Shown piece after piece: positions 1 to 6,277 of a stretch of DNA of 6,846 nt. The DNA comes from Sutterella sp. (GTDB taxonomy: Bacteria; Pseudomonadota; Gammaproteobacteria; Burkholderiales; Burkholderiaceae_F): the NCBI GenBank assembly GCA_020025915.1, contig JAHHRH010000069.1, positions 1 to 6,846 on the forward strand, in the 5' to 3' direction. How positions within the stretch are numbered: position 1 is the stretch's first letter; each line of letters starts with the position of its first letter. The position numbers were made by a program, and so were the translations under genes. Below the pieces are notes generated by a model, which saw only the letters and a program-made list of their open reading frames with translations, made no database searches and had not been told where the DNA came from.

Positions 1-307
1 GCTTTGGTAAATAACCCAGGTGCTAGAAAGCAGATAACGGTTTTTTTGACAATTCCTGGAAAAGAAGCTTGACAAATACCGCCCTTTTAGTTCAAAGTCG
101 CCAAGAGACTCCTGAATGAAGGCGTACCTCATAGCCCGCTTTCCCGAGAGGTACGCTGCGATTTTTTTAGGAGCAAAACCTCTGCGCGGGCTTTATGGAG
201 TTCTGCACGCCAACGAGCAGTTTTTGCTTGTTCAGCGGTTACAGAATCGTGTTTGTCTGCTATGGCTTGAAGTATTCCCGCCCGCTTGGAAGGCGTTGAG
301 ACTGGAC
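1..307. other. No identifiable gene; possible decayed mobile-element DNA
   Basis: I read all frames here and found no protein I recognise. Plus-strand frames are broken by stops until about base 116. The open stretch from 116 runs into the TnpB relic, but its first 60 or so residues match nothing I know in TnpB. It may be badly decayed tnpB body or unrelated DNA joined to it. A minus-strand open frame (398-129) overlaps the TnpB zinc finger antisense and is treated as a shadow. Two TTGACA hexamers (46-51 and 69-74) have no matching -10 box. The hairpin at 122-156 is listed separately. Confidence 0.5.
122..168 (+). terminator. Hairpin followed by T-run, possible terminator
   Basis: GCGTACCTC (122-130) and GAGGTACGC (148-156) form a perfect 9-bp stem with a 17-base loop. 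Five bases later comes a run of seven T (162-168). This resembles a rho-independent terminator on the plus strand for a gene lying left of the window, although the T-run sits further from the stem than usual and the loop is long. An alternative is a subterminal palindrome of an IS200/IS605-type element, since a TnpB relic follows. Confidence 0.4.
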
Positions 308-590
308 GGACACGTACATAAGGTACCGCCGCAGAATTCAAGTCGCATCTGCCCGATATGCGATTGTGTTTCCCAAGACAATTGCAAGACGCAGGCATAG
401 TTCAAATGCGTCTCCTGCGAACGTTAGGGAAACGCAGTCGTGGTGGCTGCGATCAACATTAAAGAGCGCGGACAAAGCTTGGGAGTCTGAGAAGAATGCT
501 CAGGCTTAAGTGAATTTGGCTCGGTTTAAAAAGCTGACGCCGAATCAGCGGCAGGAATCCACTGAAGTGATCAGCAATGCAAGCTGCTGA
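308..590 (+). pseudogene. tnpB: TnpB (IS200/IS605 family) C-terminal relic
   Basis: The frame starting at 308 reads GHVHKVPPQNSSRICPIC, then a C-V-S-C pair at 407-418, then GNAVVVAAINIKERG. This is the C-terminal ribbon zinc finger and third RuvC motif of TnpB, the RNA-guided nuclease of IS200/IS605-type elements. Both Cys pairs survive (codons 350, 359, 407, 416). TAG stops at 398 and 425 fall where the family usually has Lys and Glu, each one base from AAG or GAG. The catalytic Asp of the usual N-A-D-V-V motif is Val here (GTC, 437-439). The frame ends at TGA 488, but a tail reading RQESTEVISNASC followed by a stop appears in another frame at 549-590. It resembles the KQEPTE-type tails I remember from TnpB proteins, which implies a frameshift between about 480 and 549. 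The N-terminal body is missing. The protein is certainly inactive. Bases 591-750 hold nothing further that I recognise. Confidence 0.75.
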
Positions 591-750
591 CACAGTAGAG
601 AATCTCCGCCATTCACAACAGAGAGAACGTCAATACCACATTCGCTGTTGTATCTGGTGCATCTTTGATTCAGTAGCTCATGACGGGAGTTGTGGTTTCG
701 GTCTTGGCTACCATGATTCATGATAATGACGAAACTCATGTTTGGTCGTG

Positions 751-1896
751 CTAGATCATCAATCTCAAAAGTATTGCTATAAGCACAAGTACGCTCCCCA
801 TCGTTGTGAGGAAAGTTGTAGAGGTCATGATGCTCAAGGCCAATGCGAGTAGCATTGGTGCAAAAATGCGACCCAAGCTGTTGAGAAGAAAACGAATGCT
901 CACCGCATCACCCACGGAAGATGCTGTTATGTAGTGATAAATGAGACTCATGGAAAGAGGTTGAATCATGCCGAAGCCTAGACCGATGATTGCAGTTGTA
1001 GCTAAAAGACTTGCAAAGCCTTCAGTGGTGTAAGCGCTAAGCAGACCGAGACTTCCCAAGAAGAGTCCGTTCAAAAAGTGTTTGAAGAGTGTGTTTGGTG
1101 GCAAGGTTCTGACAGATAAGTAAGCACTAGCGGTAGCCTGAGAAAAAGCCAAGATGGCCAGAAGAGTGCCAACCTGTTTAGACGTCAGATTGAAAGCGTT
1201 CCCAGTGACTGGGATGATCAGATCACAAATGAAAAGCAGAGAGTGAATACCTGCGCCGACAACAATGGCCATAGCGACGAATCGATTGGTGAGCACTGTC
1301 TTGAGGTTCGTCAGGAGGGAGGACGAAGCCATGGAATGCTTTCTGGTGGTGATGTCGGATATTCGTGGTTGCGGGATGCAGAATGCTGTGACGGCCAGGC
1401 CAGCTGCAATGGCGGGGATGAGGTTGTGATTCAGATAAAAGAGCCAACCGATGACAAGTGGTATTACGATGTCGCTAAGATTGCTGAAGATGCCCATTCG
1501 TGCAAAGGCGATCAGTCGTTTTTGCTCGGTAAAGATACCACCAACACCGCGATAAGTTCCGATGGTGGTAAATAGAATACTTTGACCAGCAAGAATCCAA
1601 ATCAGCATCGAGCAATAAATATGCTTGAAATCAAGTGGTAAGAGAAAAAGTCCAGCGGTGGCACTTAAGCCAAACAGAGTGGCAACTCGATTTATAGGCC
1701 CTGGGCCCCAATGATTAAACAGTCGACCTACGGGAACTGTCATACAGGCACTGGCAGTTGCGCCTGAAGCTAACAAGGCTGAAATCCATGTTGGCGGTGT
1801 GTTCGATGCAACGGTGTGAAAAATTAATGAGAGCTGTACAGCACGTGCAACGATTGAATTTGCAAGCCATGGATAAAGAAGTTGCCAGAATGCCAT
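751..1896 (-). CDS. MFS transporter, inner membrane, substrate unknown
   Basis: A very hydrophobic 381-residue protein with about 12 predicted membrane segments (roughly residues 5-27, 36-57, 70-87, 94-115, 135-154, 158-175, 206-230, 239-260, 270-288, 294-320, 336-357 and 360-380). The break near 176-205 is the usual central cytoplasmic loop. VGRLFNHWGP (56-65) fits the loop 2-3 motif A of the major facilitator superfamily, and the G-L-G-F-G-M-I-Q-P-L stretch (305-314) is typical of the C-terminal half. Length is near the low end for the family. The start is fixed fairly well: a TAA lies in frame eight codons upstream and no other start codon intervenes. There is no clear Shine-Dalgarno before the ATG. 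The gene follows the LysR-type regulator in the same direction, with its own candidate promoter and operator in the 195-base gap. Transport of an aromatic or sulfated compound is only a guess from context. Confidence 0.85.
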   Translation of the reverse strand: MAFWQLLYPWLANSIVARAVQLSLIFHTVASNTPPTWISALLASGATASACMTVPVGRLFNHWGPGPINRVATLFGLSATAGLFLLPLDFKHIYCSMLIWILAGQSILFTTIGTYRGVGGIFTEQKRLIAFARMGIFSNLSDIVIPLVIGWLFYLNHNLIPAIAAGLAVTAFCIPQPRISDITTRKHSMASSSLLTNLKTVLTNRFVAMAIVVGAGIHSLLFICDLIIPVTGNAFNLTSKQVGTLLAILAFSQATASAYLSVRTLPPNTLFKHFLNGLFLGSLGLLSAYTTEGFASLLATTAIIGLGFGMIQPLSMSLIYHYITASSVGDAVSIRFLLNSLGRIFAPMLLALALSIMTSTTFLTTMGSVLVLIAILLRLMI

Positions 1897-1940
1897 AAGA
1901 AAGACACAACAAGGCTTTTAAAGCGCGTGTGCAAATCGAT

Positions 1941-1969
1941 ATGCTAAAAAAGAAACTTAATCGTAACAA
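1941..1969 (-). promoter_or_regulatory. Candidate sigma-70 promoter for the MFS gene
   Basis: On the minus strand TTGTTA (1969-1964) is followed after 17 bases by TAGCAT (1946-1941); each matches 4 of 6 consensus bases. A start site near 1934 would give a leader of about 38 bases. The match alone is weak. It gains support because a LysR-type dyad is centred about 62 bases upstream, where such regulators usually bind. Confidence 0.3.
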
Positions 1970-1982
1970 TCTTTTATATTAC

Positions 1983-2011
1983 TTTGGGGTATTGTAAGGA
2001 TAACCCCCAAA
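1983..2011 (-). promoter_or_regulatory. Candidate LysR-type operator upstream of the MFS gene
   Basis: The minus strand shows arms TTTGGGG and CCCCAAA around an inner TAT-N7-ATA (2002-1990), which also satisfies the T-N11-A LysR box. The dyad is centred near 1996-1997. No T-run follows on either strand in the right place, so it is unlikely to be a terminator. The gene encoded just upstream in the same direction is a LysR-type regulator, which makes it the obvious candidate ligand-controlled binder. No binding evidence is available. Confidence 0.4.
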
Positions 2012-2091
2012 AATGAGGCTCGAAGATCATCCTGTTCGTCGGTGAAGGTGTCATGAACTGGGTGAGTAGTCGTGTCTCGATCGCAGAGGTA

Positions 2092-3141
2092 TCAATAAAG
2101 ATGAACACAATCGATCTCTTCTAATGCTTCTTCGTGATCAGCTCTCCAAAGAAAGTGGGTGTCAATTTTATCGAGGCCGTTCGACTTAAACGCAAGTCGT
2201 GCGCCGTTGACTATGGTTGATCGAAGGTATTGGTTGCCGGGATCAAGATGTACTCGATCATGCCACACGAGCGTCTGTTGATAGATTCGTTCTGGTGCAT
2301 CAGCCACAGGAATGCGTACAATCTGTTGATGTGTGATCGCGAAGTTGCCGATAAAGTTTGGTAGTACGATCGTAAAGTCTGTTTTTTCAACCAATTGGAT
2401 GCTTGAGAAAAAATAAGGTAATTCGATGACCGTCTTTCGATGGCCTTTGCCCATAAAAAGTCCTTGATCAATCGAACCAAGCATTCGTCCTTTGATTGAA
2501 CGGACGGCGATGCGTATCTGAGGAAACTGGTCTAGGTCTTCTACTAAAACAGGATGTCCATCCTTGACTTTTTGAGCAAGCGGATGACTCTTGCGAACAT
2601 ACAGCGAGCAGTGCCCTGATCCAATGATCATTTTGTGGAATGTTGGATCGGGGAGATCAAAGTTGGGCAAAATAGCACAATCCAGTTCCCCAGAGCGGAG
2701 TCGACTGTATAGCGTATTGTCAATGACTTTGATGGACAGGTTGATGTTGGGAGAATGCTGAGCTAGATCGTTCAGGATGTTGGGGAAGAGCTCGGCCAAA
2801 GCATTGTCTGCAATAGCGATATTGAAGGTTTTGTTGAGCTTCTCTGGCAGGAAGACATCACCTTCTGAAATTTCATGATAAACCGAAAGTAGACGGGTAA
2901 TCTTGTTCGACAAAATGACAGCTTTATCGGTGGGAACCAACCCCGTACCACCTCGAGTGAATAATTGGTCATCCAATGCGATGCGTAATTTATTCAGCAA
3001 TCTCCCTGCAGAGGGGAGTGTTAAGTTGAGGGAGGTTGCGGCTTCTGTGAGTGATCTCGTTTGAAAGAGTTGATCGAACAGGATTAGATCACGAAGTTGT
3101 AATCGTGAAAACTCTTCGGGTAGCTGCGCGTGATCGAACAT
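2092..3141 (-). CDS. LysR-type transcriptional regulator, NahR/DntR/NodD-like
   Basis: A 349-residue cytoplasmic DNA-binding regulator. Residues 14-75 form the LysR winged helix-turn-helix: LRDLILFDQLFQTRSLTEAA leads into a recognition helix near 42-54 and the wing near 60-70 (LFTRGGTGLVPT). Residues from about 103 to 315 form the periplasmic-binding-protein-like effector domain. The WHDRVHLDP segment (293-301) followed by N-x-Y-L-R resembles the C-terminal signature of the NahR/DntR/LinR/NodD branch, whose known members respond to salicylate, dinitrotoluene breakdown products or flavonoids. The protein is longer than the usual 300 or so residues, with a polar tail of about 35 residues after 315. 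The start places the helix-turn-helix at the usual distance from the N-terminus. The only Shine-Dalgarno-like AAGG is 12 bases from the ATG, which is weak. The gene lies 68 bases after the porin, past a terminator, so it may depend on read-through or on a promoter inside the porin end. It probably controls its neighbours, but this is inferred. Confidence 0.9.
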   Translation of the reverse strand: MFDHAQLPEEFSRLQLRDLILFDQLFQTRSLTEAATSLNLTLPSAGRLLNKLRIALDDQLFTRGGTGLVPTDKAVILSNKITRLLSVYHEISEGDVFLPEKLNKTFNIAIADNALAELFPNILNDLAQHSPNINLSIKVIDNTLYSRLRSGELDCAILPNFDLPDPTFHKMIIGSGHCSLYVRKSHPLAQKVKDGHPVLVEDLDQFPQIRIAVRSIKGRMLGSIDQGLFMGKGHRKTVIELPYFFSSIQLVEKTDFTIVLPNFIGNFAITHQQIVRIPVADAPERIYQQTLVWHDRVHLDPGNQYLRSTIVNGARLAFKSNGLDKIDTHFLWRADHEEALEEIDCVHLY

Positions 3142-3164
3142 AAGAAACTGTTACCTTATAAATA

Positions 3165-3199
3165 CATCACGGCAAGGGTGAAACCCCCTTACCGTGATG
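3165..3199 (-). terminator. Rho-independent terminator after the porin gene
   Basis: A 14-bp stem (3199-3186 with 3178-3165) closes a 7-base loop 11 bases after the porin stop codon. Its one imperfect pair (3191 with 3173) is a G-U wobble in the minus-strand RNA but an A-C mismatch in the plus-strand RNA, so the hairpin is made for the minus transcript. TATTTAT follows, a modest U-rich tail. The regulator start is only 23 bases beyond the stem. Confidence 0.75.
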
Positions 3200-3209
3200 A
3201 AGGATAGGA

Positions 3210-4391
3210 TTAGAAGCGATAGACTAACCCAGCAATGAACGAACGAGAATTAAACTGCTGTTCATACGTACGACTGTTGGGTCGGTTGCTCATCTTTTCC
3301 TTGGAGTCGAACAAGTCTCCTCCCTTTGAGAATTGAGAGGACATCCAAATCAAAGTACTCTTGCTTAATGGATATTCATAAGCGACGCCGCCAACCAAAC
3401 GATTGTACTTTGGCGAGCCTTCCTTTGCCTTGTCCTTGCCTGTTACGTAGCCGATGCCAGGCATGATGCGACCGCCCCAAAGGGGGATTGCCAAGGAGGT
3501 CATGAAGGCGTGAGCTTCCATGCCATGTTGGGAAACCGTCTTCTTGCCTAAACCGGTGGTGAGCTGTGGCCAGACAGGGAATCCACCTGTCGAAGTAGTC
3601 ATACCGTAGTTCATACGGGCATCCGTGTAATACTGATAGCCGCCGTAGAGTTTAACGCCATTGCCAAACTTGTAGTTTGCAGCCATGGTAAGGCTTTGAT
3701 GATCGTTCGGGCTACTGCCGTCTTCTGTTTCAAGCATGTTTGGCCACATGACGCGTTCGTAGAAGATGGTACCACCGAAGTTTCCCTTAACGTATTTGGC
3801 ACCAATACCAAGGTATTTCGTATTCTTACCGTAACCTTCGGTCGACTCATCAAGGATGCCGTTGGAATAAAGAACGCGGAAGTCAAGCCCATCAAAGTTG
3901 GGCGTAACTAAGGCAATGGTATTGTTGGTGCGAGGAACAAACTGGAAAATATTTCCAAAGCCGAGTTCGTTGAAGCCGTTACCATAGGGAGAAGCAAAGT
4001 ATTGAAGCGCATAAGTACCCAAACCGGATGAAAGGGAACCGAAGCGCCCGAAGCCTATTTCACCATAGGGGGTGATCAAACCGATTGAGGCTTCACGACT
4101 GAAAATAGAATGTTTATCGAACGAAGCAATGGTTTCACCCGTACTCGAGTCATAACCGTTTTCTAGGGTGAATCGAACTTTGTAGCCGTTGCCCAAGTCT
4201 TCACGACCTCGGATGCCAATGCGAGCAGCATAGTAGTCTCCAGTGGCTAACTTGGAGGTCGTTTTTTCACCCTTGAACTTTTGAATATTGATGCTCGTTT
4301 CAGCCGTACCAAATAGTGTAATTTCGGCTGCATACACGGAAGCACTACCCAATGCCAACATGAGGGCAGAGACAATGAGTTTAGTTTTCAT
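3210..4391 (-). CDS. Outer-membrane porin, Burkholderiales general porin type
   Basis: A 393-residue precursor of a 16-stranded trimeric beta-barrel porin. Residues 1-21 are a signal peptide (two Lys, a hydrophobic core, SVYA before the cut). The mature protein begins AEITLFG, the usual first strand of neisserial/Burkholderia porins. Alternating strands follow throughout, such as YYAARIGIRGREDLGNGYKV (53-72). EIGFGRFGSLSSG (111-123) leads into the constriction loop, which has aromatic and acidic residues around 127-150. The chain ends LVYRF, with the C-terminal Phe needed for outer-membrane assembly. The long loops carry several Trp, Met and Tyr residues (near 214-222 and 265-285). The gene follows assT by 61 bases in the same direction with no terminator between, so co-expression is likely. 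It may admit aryl sulfates or phenols. The ATG has no Shine-Dalgarno at normal spacing; a hairpin occupies that position (see 4400-4428). A terminator follows the gene. Confidence 0.92.
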   Translation of the reverse strand: MKTKLIVSALMLALGSASVYAAEITLFGTAETSINIQKFKGEKTTSKLATGDYYAARIGIRGREDLGNGYKVRFTLENGYDSSTGETIASFDKHSIFSREASIGLITPYGEIGFGRFGSLSSGLGTYALQYFASPYGNGFNELGFGNIFQFVPRTNNTIALVTPNFDGLDFRVLYSNGILDESTEGYGKNTKYLGIGAKYVKGNFGGTIFYERVMWPNMLETEDGSSPNDHQSLTMAANYKFGNGVKLYGGYQYYTDARMNYGMTTSTGGFPVWPQLTTGLGKKTVSQHGMEAHAFMTSLAIPLWGGRIMPGIGYVTGKDKAKEGSPKYNRLVGGVAYEYPLSKSTLIWMSSQFSKGGDLFDSKEKMSNRPNSRTYEQQFNSRSFIAGLVYRF

Positions 4392-4399
4392 ATGAAGTC

Positions 4400-4428
4400 T
4401 GTTCGAGCAGTATTTATCTGCTCGAACA
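4400..4428 (-). promoter_or_regulatory. Hairpin immediately upstream of the porin start
   Basis: TGTTCGAGCAG (4428-4418) and CTGCTCGAACA (4410-4400) form a perfect 11-bp stem with the 7-base loop ATAAATA. Only eight bases separate it from the porin ATG. On the minus strand no T-run follows, so it is not a normal terminator of assT. It could stabilise the mRNA, control porin translation, or act as a DNA dyad for a regulator. Confidence 0.7.
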
Positions 4429-4429
4429 T

Positions 4430-4435
4430 TCCTTT
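4430..4435 (-). promoter_or_regulatory. Displaced Shine-Dalgarno of the porin gene
   Basis: AAAGGA is the only good match to the 16S tail near the porin start, but it lies 38 bases upstream of the ATG. The intervening hairpin (4428-4400), once folded, leaves only 1 + 8 = 9 unpaired bases between it and the ATG, which is a workable spacing. AAAGGA is also directly followed by another ATG (4429-4427), too close for efficient use. Confidence 0.5.
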
Positions 4436-4452
4436 AAATGGTGGTCGGAAGA

Positions 4453-6276
4453 TTACTTAGCGACTTCGAAGGCCTTGTGGAGGCTGATCGGCATGGCCTG
4501 ATAGCCAGAGGTCTTCTGAAGTTGGATTTCTACGCTAGGCTCTTTAGCACCCCACTTGAACTCATTGAGGACGGGATTCGGAGCACTCGTCAAGGCACCT
4601 GTCGTCAAATTGATGTCTGCACCCGAGGTAGCAGAATAGGCGACAACGGAATTCTTATCGGCCTGGTATTCGACCAAAGAGGTGACAGGGCTGTACCAGT
4701 CGGACCGATCTTTGCCGTATTCCCAAACCTGCTGAACCGTCATCTTCTTCTGGTCGATCTTGTAGATCACTGCTCGAGAATATTTCATGGACGGCAATGC
4801 TGGCTGTTCCATACCACGGGAGTCACCATTGTCAAAGACGGAGACAAAAATCGTATTACCCTTGGACTTTTCGTCAATCTTGAAGGCGGTATGTTGCGTC
4901 CAGGTCCAGTCGAAGTCACCTTCGCACTTGGAGTCTTCACACTTGATCGGCTTGCCGTTCTTGTCAACAGGTGTCAACACTTTCTTAGTAAAGTCGCCTT
5001 TCCAACCTTCAGGCGAACCCAAGATCCACTTCACCTGCTTGTCACGACCAATTTTGATGATGGCCGACTGATGGCGGGAGGAGATAATAATGGAGTCATC
5101 TTCCGTATCATGGTCAACAGAGTTGACGTGCGCCCAGTTGCGGCCGGGACCCGTGCCTACGATATCCCCGAACTTTTCGCTCGCATCAAGTTTAGCGATT
5201 TCATCTTCGGACAAAGTTTTCCCTGCGAGCTTGCCGTCGATGTTGAGGCATACGGCACCCTGGTCAAGTACCTTCATGTTGACTTCACGATATGGATCGA
5301 GAATTTCAAAGAGACGCCATTCATCGATGACGTTGCCCGTATCCGGATTTACCTCGGCGATCACGTCGCGAACGGTTCGTACGTTCTTACCATCAGGACG
5401 TTTGTAGTTGGCGCTCCCAACGCGGATGAAGTAATTGCCGTTGGGGCTGTTGTCGAGCGAGTGAGAGAAGTCGTTGTAGTTGCCTGGCAAACGACGGTTG
5501 AAGATTTCACGACCCATCAAGTCGTACTTAGCATAACGCTGACCATAGCCGAACGAGATTTGGCCATCATCATTCTGTTTGAAGCCCATCATCACGCCAG
5601 CGCGATAGATCGAATTCAAGTCATAGATGGACTTTGGATCCATAAACCAACGTGTTTCACCGGCCGTGTCGATGATGGCGATCATGGGATAGAAGTTCCA
5701 TTCCAAAGCACCACCTACTGGATTGTTCCAAACGACGCGAGTGCCAACGGCCGACTTACCTTGAAGGTTATTAATCAAATAAAGACGATCTTTAAATTCA
5801 GGATCCACTTTTTTCACGGTCGTTTTAAAGAAGACACCTGAACCGCCGCCAGCGCCACTAGGCTGACCATAGACGGGGGGAGCGTAAATTGTGTAGGTTT
5901 CCTTCAGGTCTTCTGCCTTTTTGTTGTAAATACGAGTGTATGAGACTTCAACCTTGTTATTGTAGTCGGCATAGAGCCCCCAAACGGGGATACCACCATG
6001 GGTAAGAAGGAGCTTATCGTCAACCTTATAAGAAATTTCCTGACCACCATTCTTCGGAACGATACGCACATGGACATTTTTCAGTACATAGCCACCATTT
6101 TTAATGATGGCAGTTAAAGGTGCGATATCATATGGATTGGTAACCACTTCACCTAGCTTACCCGGGACGCGATAGTCAACTTTGGCACCACTAGGGCCAC
6201 CAACTGCTAAAGCGGCAAGTGGCATACAGCCGGCAATCATGGCGGCTACGACTTTCATTTTCAGTGTAGACTTCAT
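4453..6276 (-). CDS. assT: Periplasmic aryl-sulfate sulfotransferase
   Basis: A 607-residue PAPS-independent sulfotransferase that moves sulfate from one phenolic ester to another phenol in the periplasm through a sulfo-histidine intermediate. Length is close to the roughly 600 residues of E. coli AssT. Residues 1-24 are a signal peptide ending ALA. An N-terminal beta-sandwich domain (about 28-145) is followed by a Gly-rich link (QPSGAGGGSG, 138-147) and the six-bladed propeller. Active-site motifs match the E. coli enzyme as I remember it: H272 in DFSHS, H383 and N385 in GRNWAHVNS, R401 in SSRHQ, and catalytic H462 in WTQHTAF. C446 and C451 correspond to the disulfide that DsbL makes in uropathogenic E. 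coli, but no dsbL or dsbI is in this window. A further Cys (343) is present. The start has GAGGAA six bases upstream and precedes a good signal peptide. The gene heads the block, followed by the porin. Its leader is enclosed by an inverted repeat covering the Shine-Dalgarno. Confidence 0.95.
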   Translation of the reverse strand: MKSTLKMKVVAAMIAGCMPLAALAVGGPSGAKVDYRVPGKLGEVVTNPYDIAPLTAIIKNGGYVLKNVHVRIVPKNGGQEISYKVDDKLLLTHGGIPVWGLYADYNNKVEVSYTRIYNKKAEDLKETYTIYAPPVYGQPSGAGGGSGVFFKTTVKKVDPEFKDRLYLINNLQGKSAVGTRVVWNNPVGGALEWNFYPMIAIIDTAGETRWFMDPKSIYDLNSIYRAGVMMGFKQNDDGQISFGYGQRYAKYDLMGREIFNRRLPGNYNDFSHSLDNSPNGNYFIRVGSANYKRPDGKNVRTVRDVIAEVNPDTGNVIDEWRLFEILDPYREVNMKVLDQGAVCLNIDGKLAGKTLSEDEIAKLDASEKFGDIVGTGPGRNWAHVNSVDHDTEDDSIIISSRHQSAIIKIGRDKQVKWILGSPEGWKGDFTKKVLTPVDKNGKPIKCEDSKCEGDFDWTWTQHTAFKIDEKSKGNTIFVSVFDNGDSRGMEQPALPSMKYSRAVIYKIDQKKMTVQQVWEYGKDRSDWYSPVTSLVEYQADKNSVVAYSATSGADINLTTGALTSAPNPVLNEFKWGAKEPSVEIQLQKTSGYQAMPISLHKAFEVAK

Positions 6277-6277
6277 T

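Noticed and set aside
46..74. Two TTGACA hexamers as -35 boxes
   Set aside because: No acceptable -10 box lies 16-18 bases downstream of either, and no intact gene follows.
129..398. Minus-strand frame of 89 codons at the left edge
   Set aside because: It overlaps the recognisable TnpB zinc finger antisense, has no ribosome-binding site, and matches nothing I know.
712..722. Short palindrome CATGATTCATG
   Set aside because: Only 5-bp arms in a gene-poor stretch; it can occur by chance and has no supporting context.
545..739. Minus-strand frame of 64 codons between the TnpB relic and the MFS gene
   Set aside because: No ribosome-binding site or domain, and it runs antisense through the TnpB tail.
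1715..1969. Minus-strand frame overlapping the MFS N-terminus, considered as an upstream exon-like or frameshifted start
   Set aside because: Its sequence is Cys/Ser-rich without an MFS pattern past the overlap, and the MFS frame already begins with a complete first membrane segment.
4400..4428. Hairpin between assT and the porin as a rho-independent terminator
   Set aside because: On the minus strand the stem is followed by GACTTCAT and the porin ATG, with no U-tract.
4438..5841. Long plus-strand open frame (467 codons) opposite assT
   Set aside because: It is antisense to assT, whose active-site motifs and signal peptide are clear. The translation has no recognisable domain, and the frame stays open because of assT codon periodicity.
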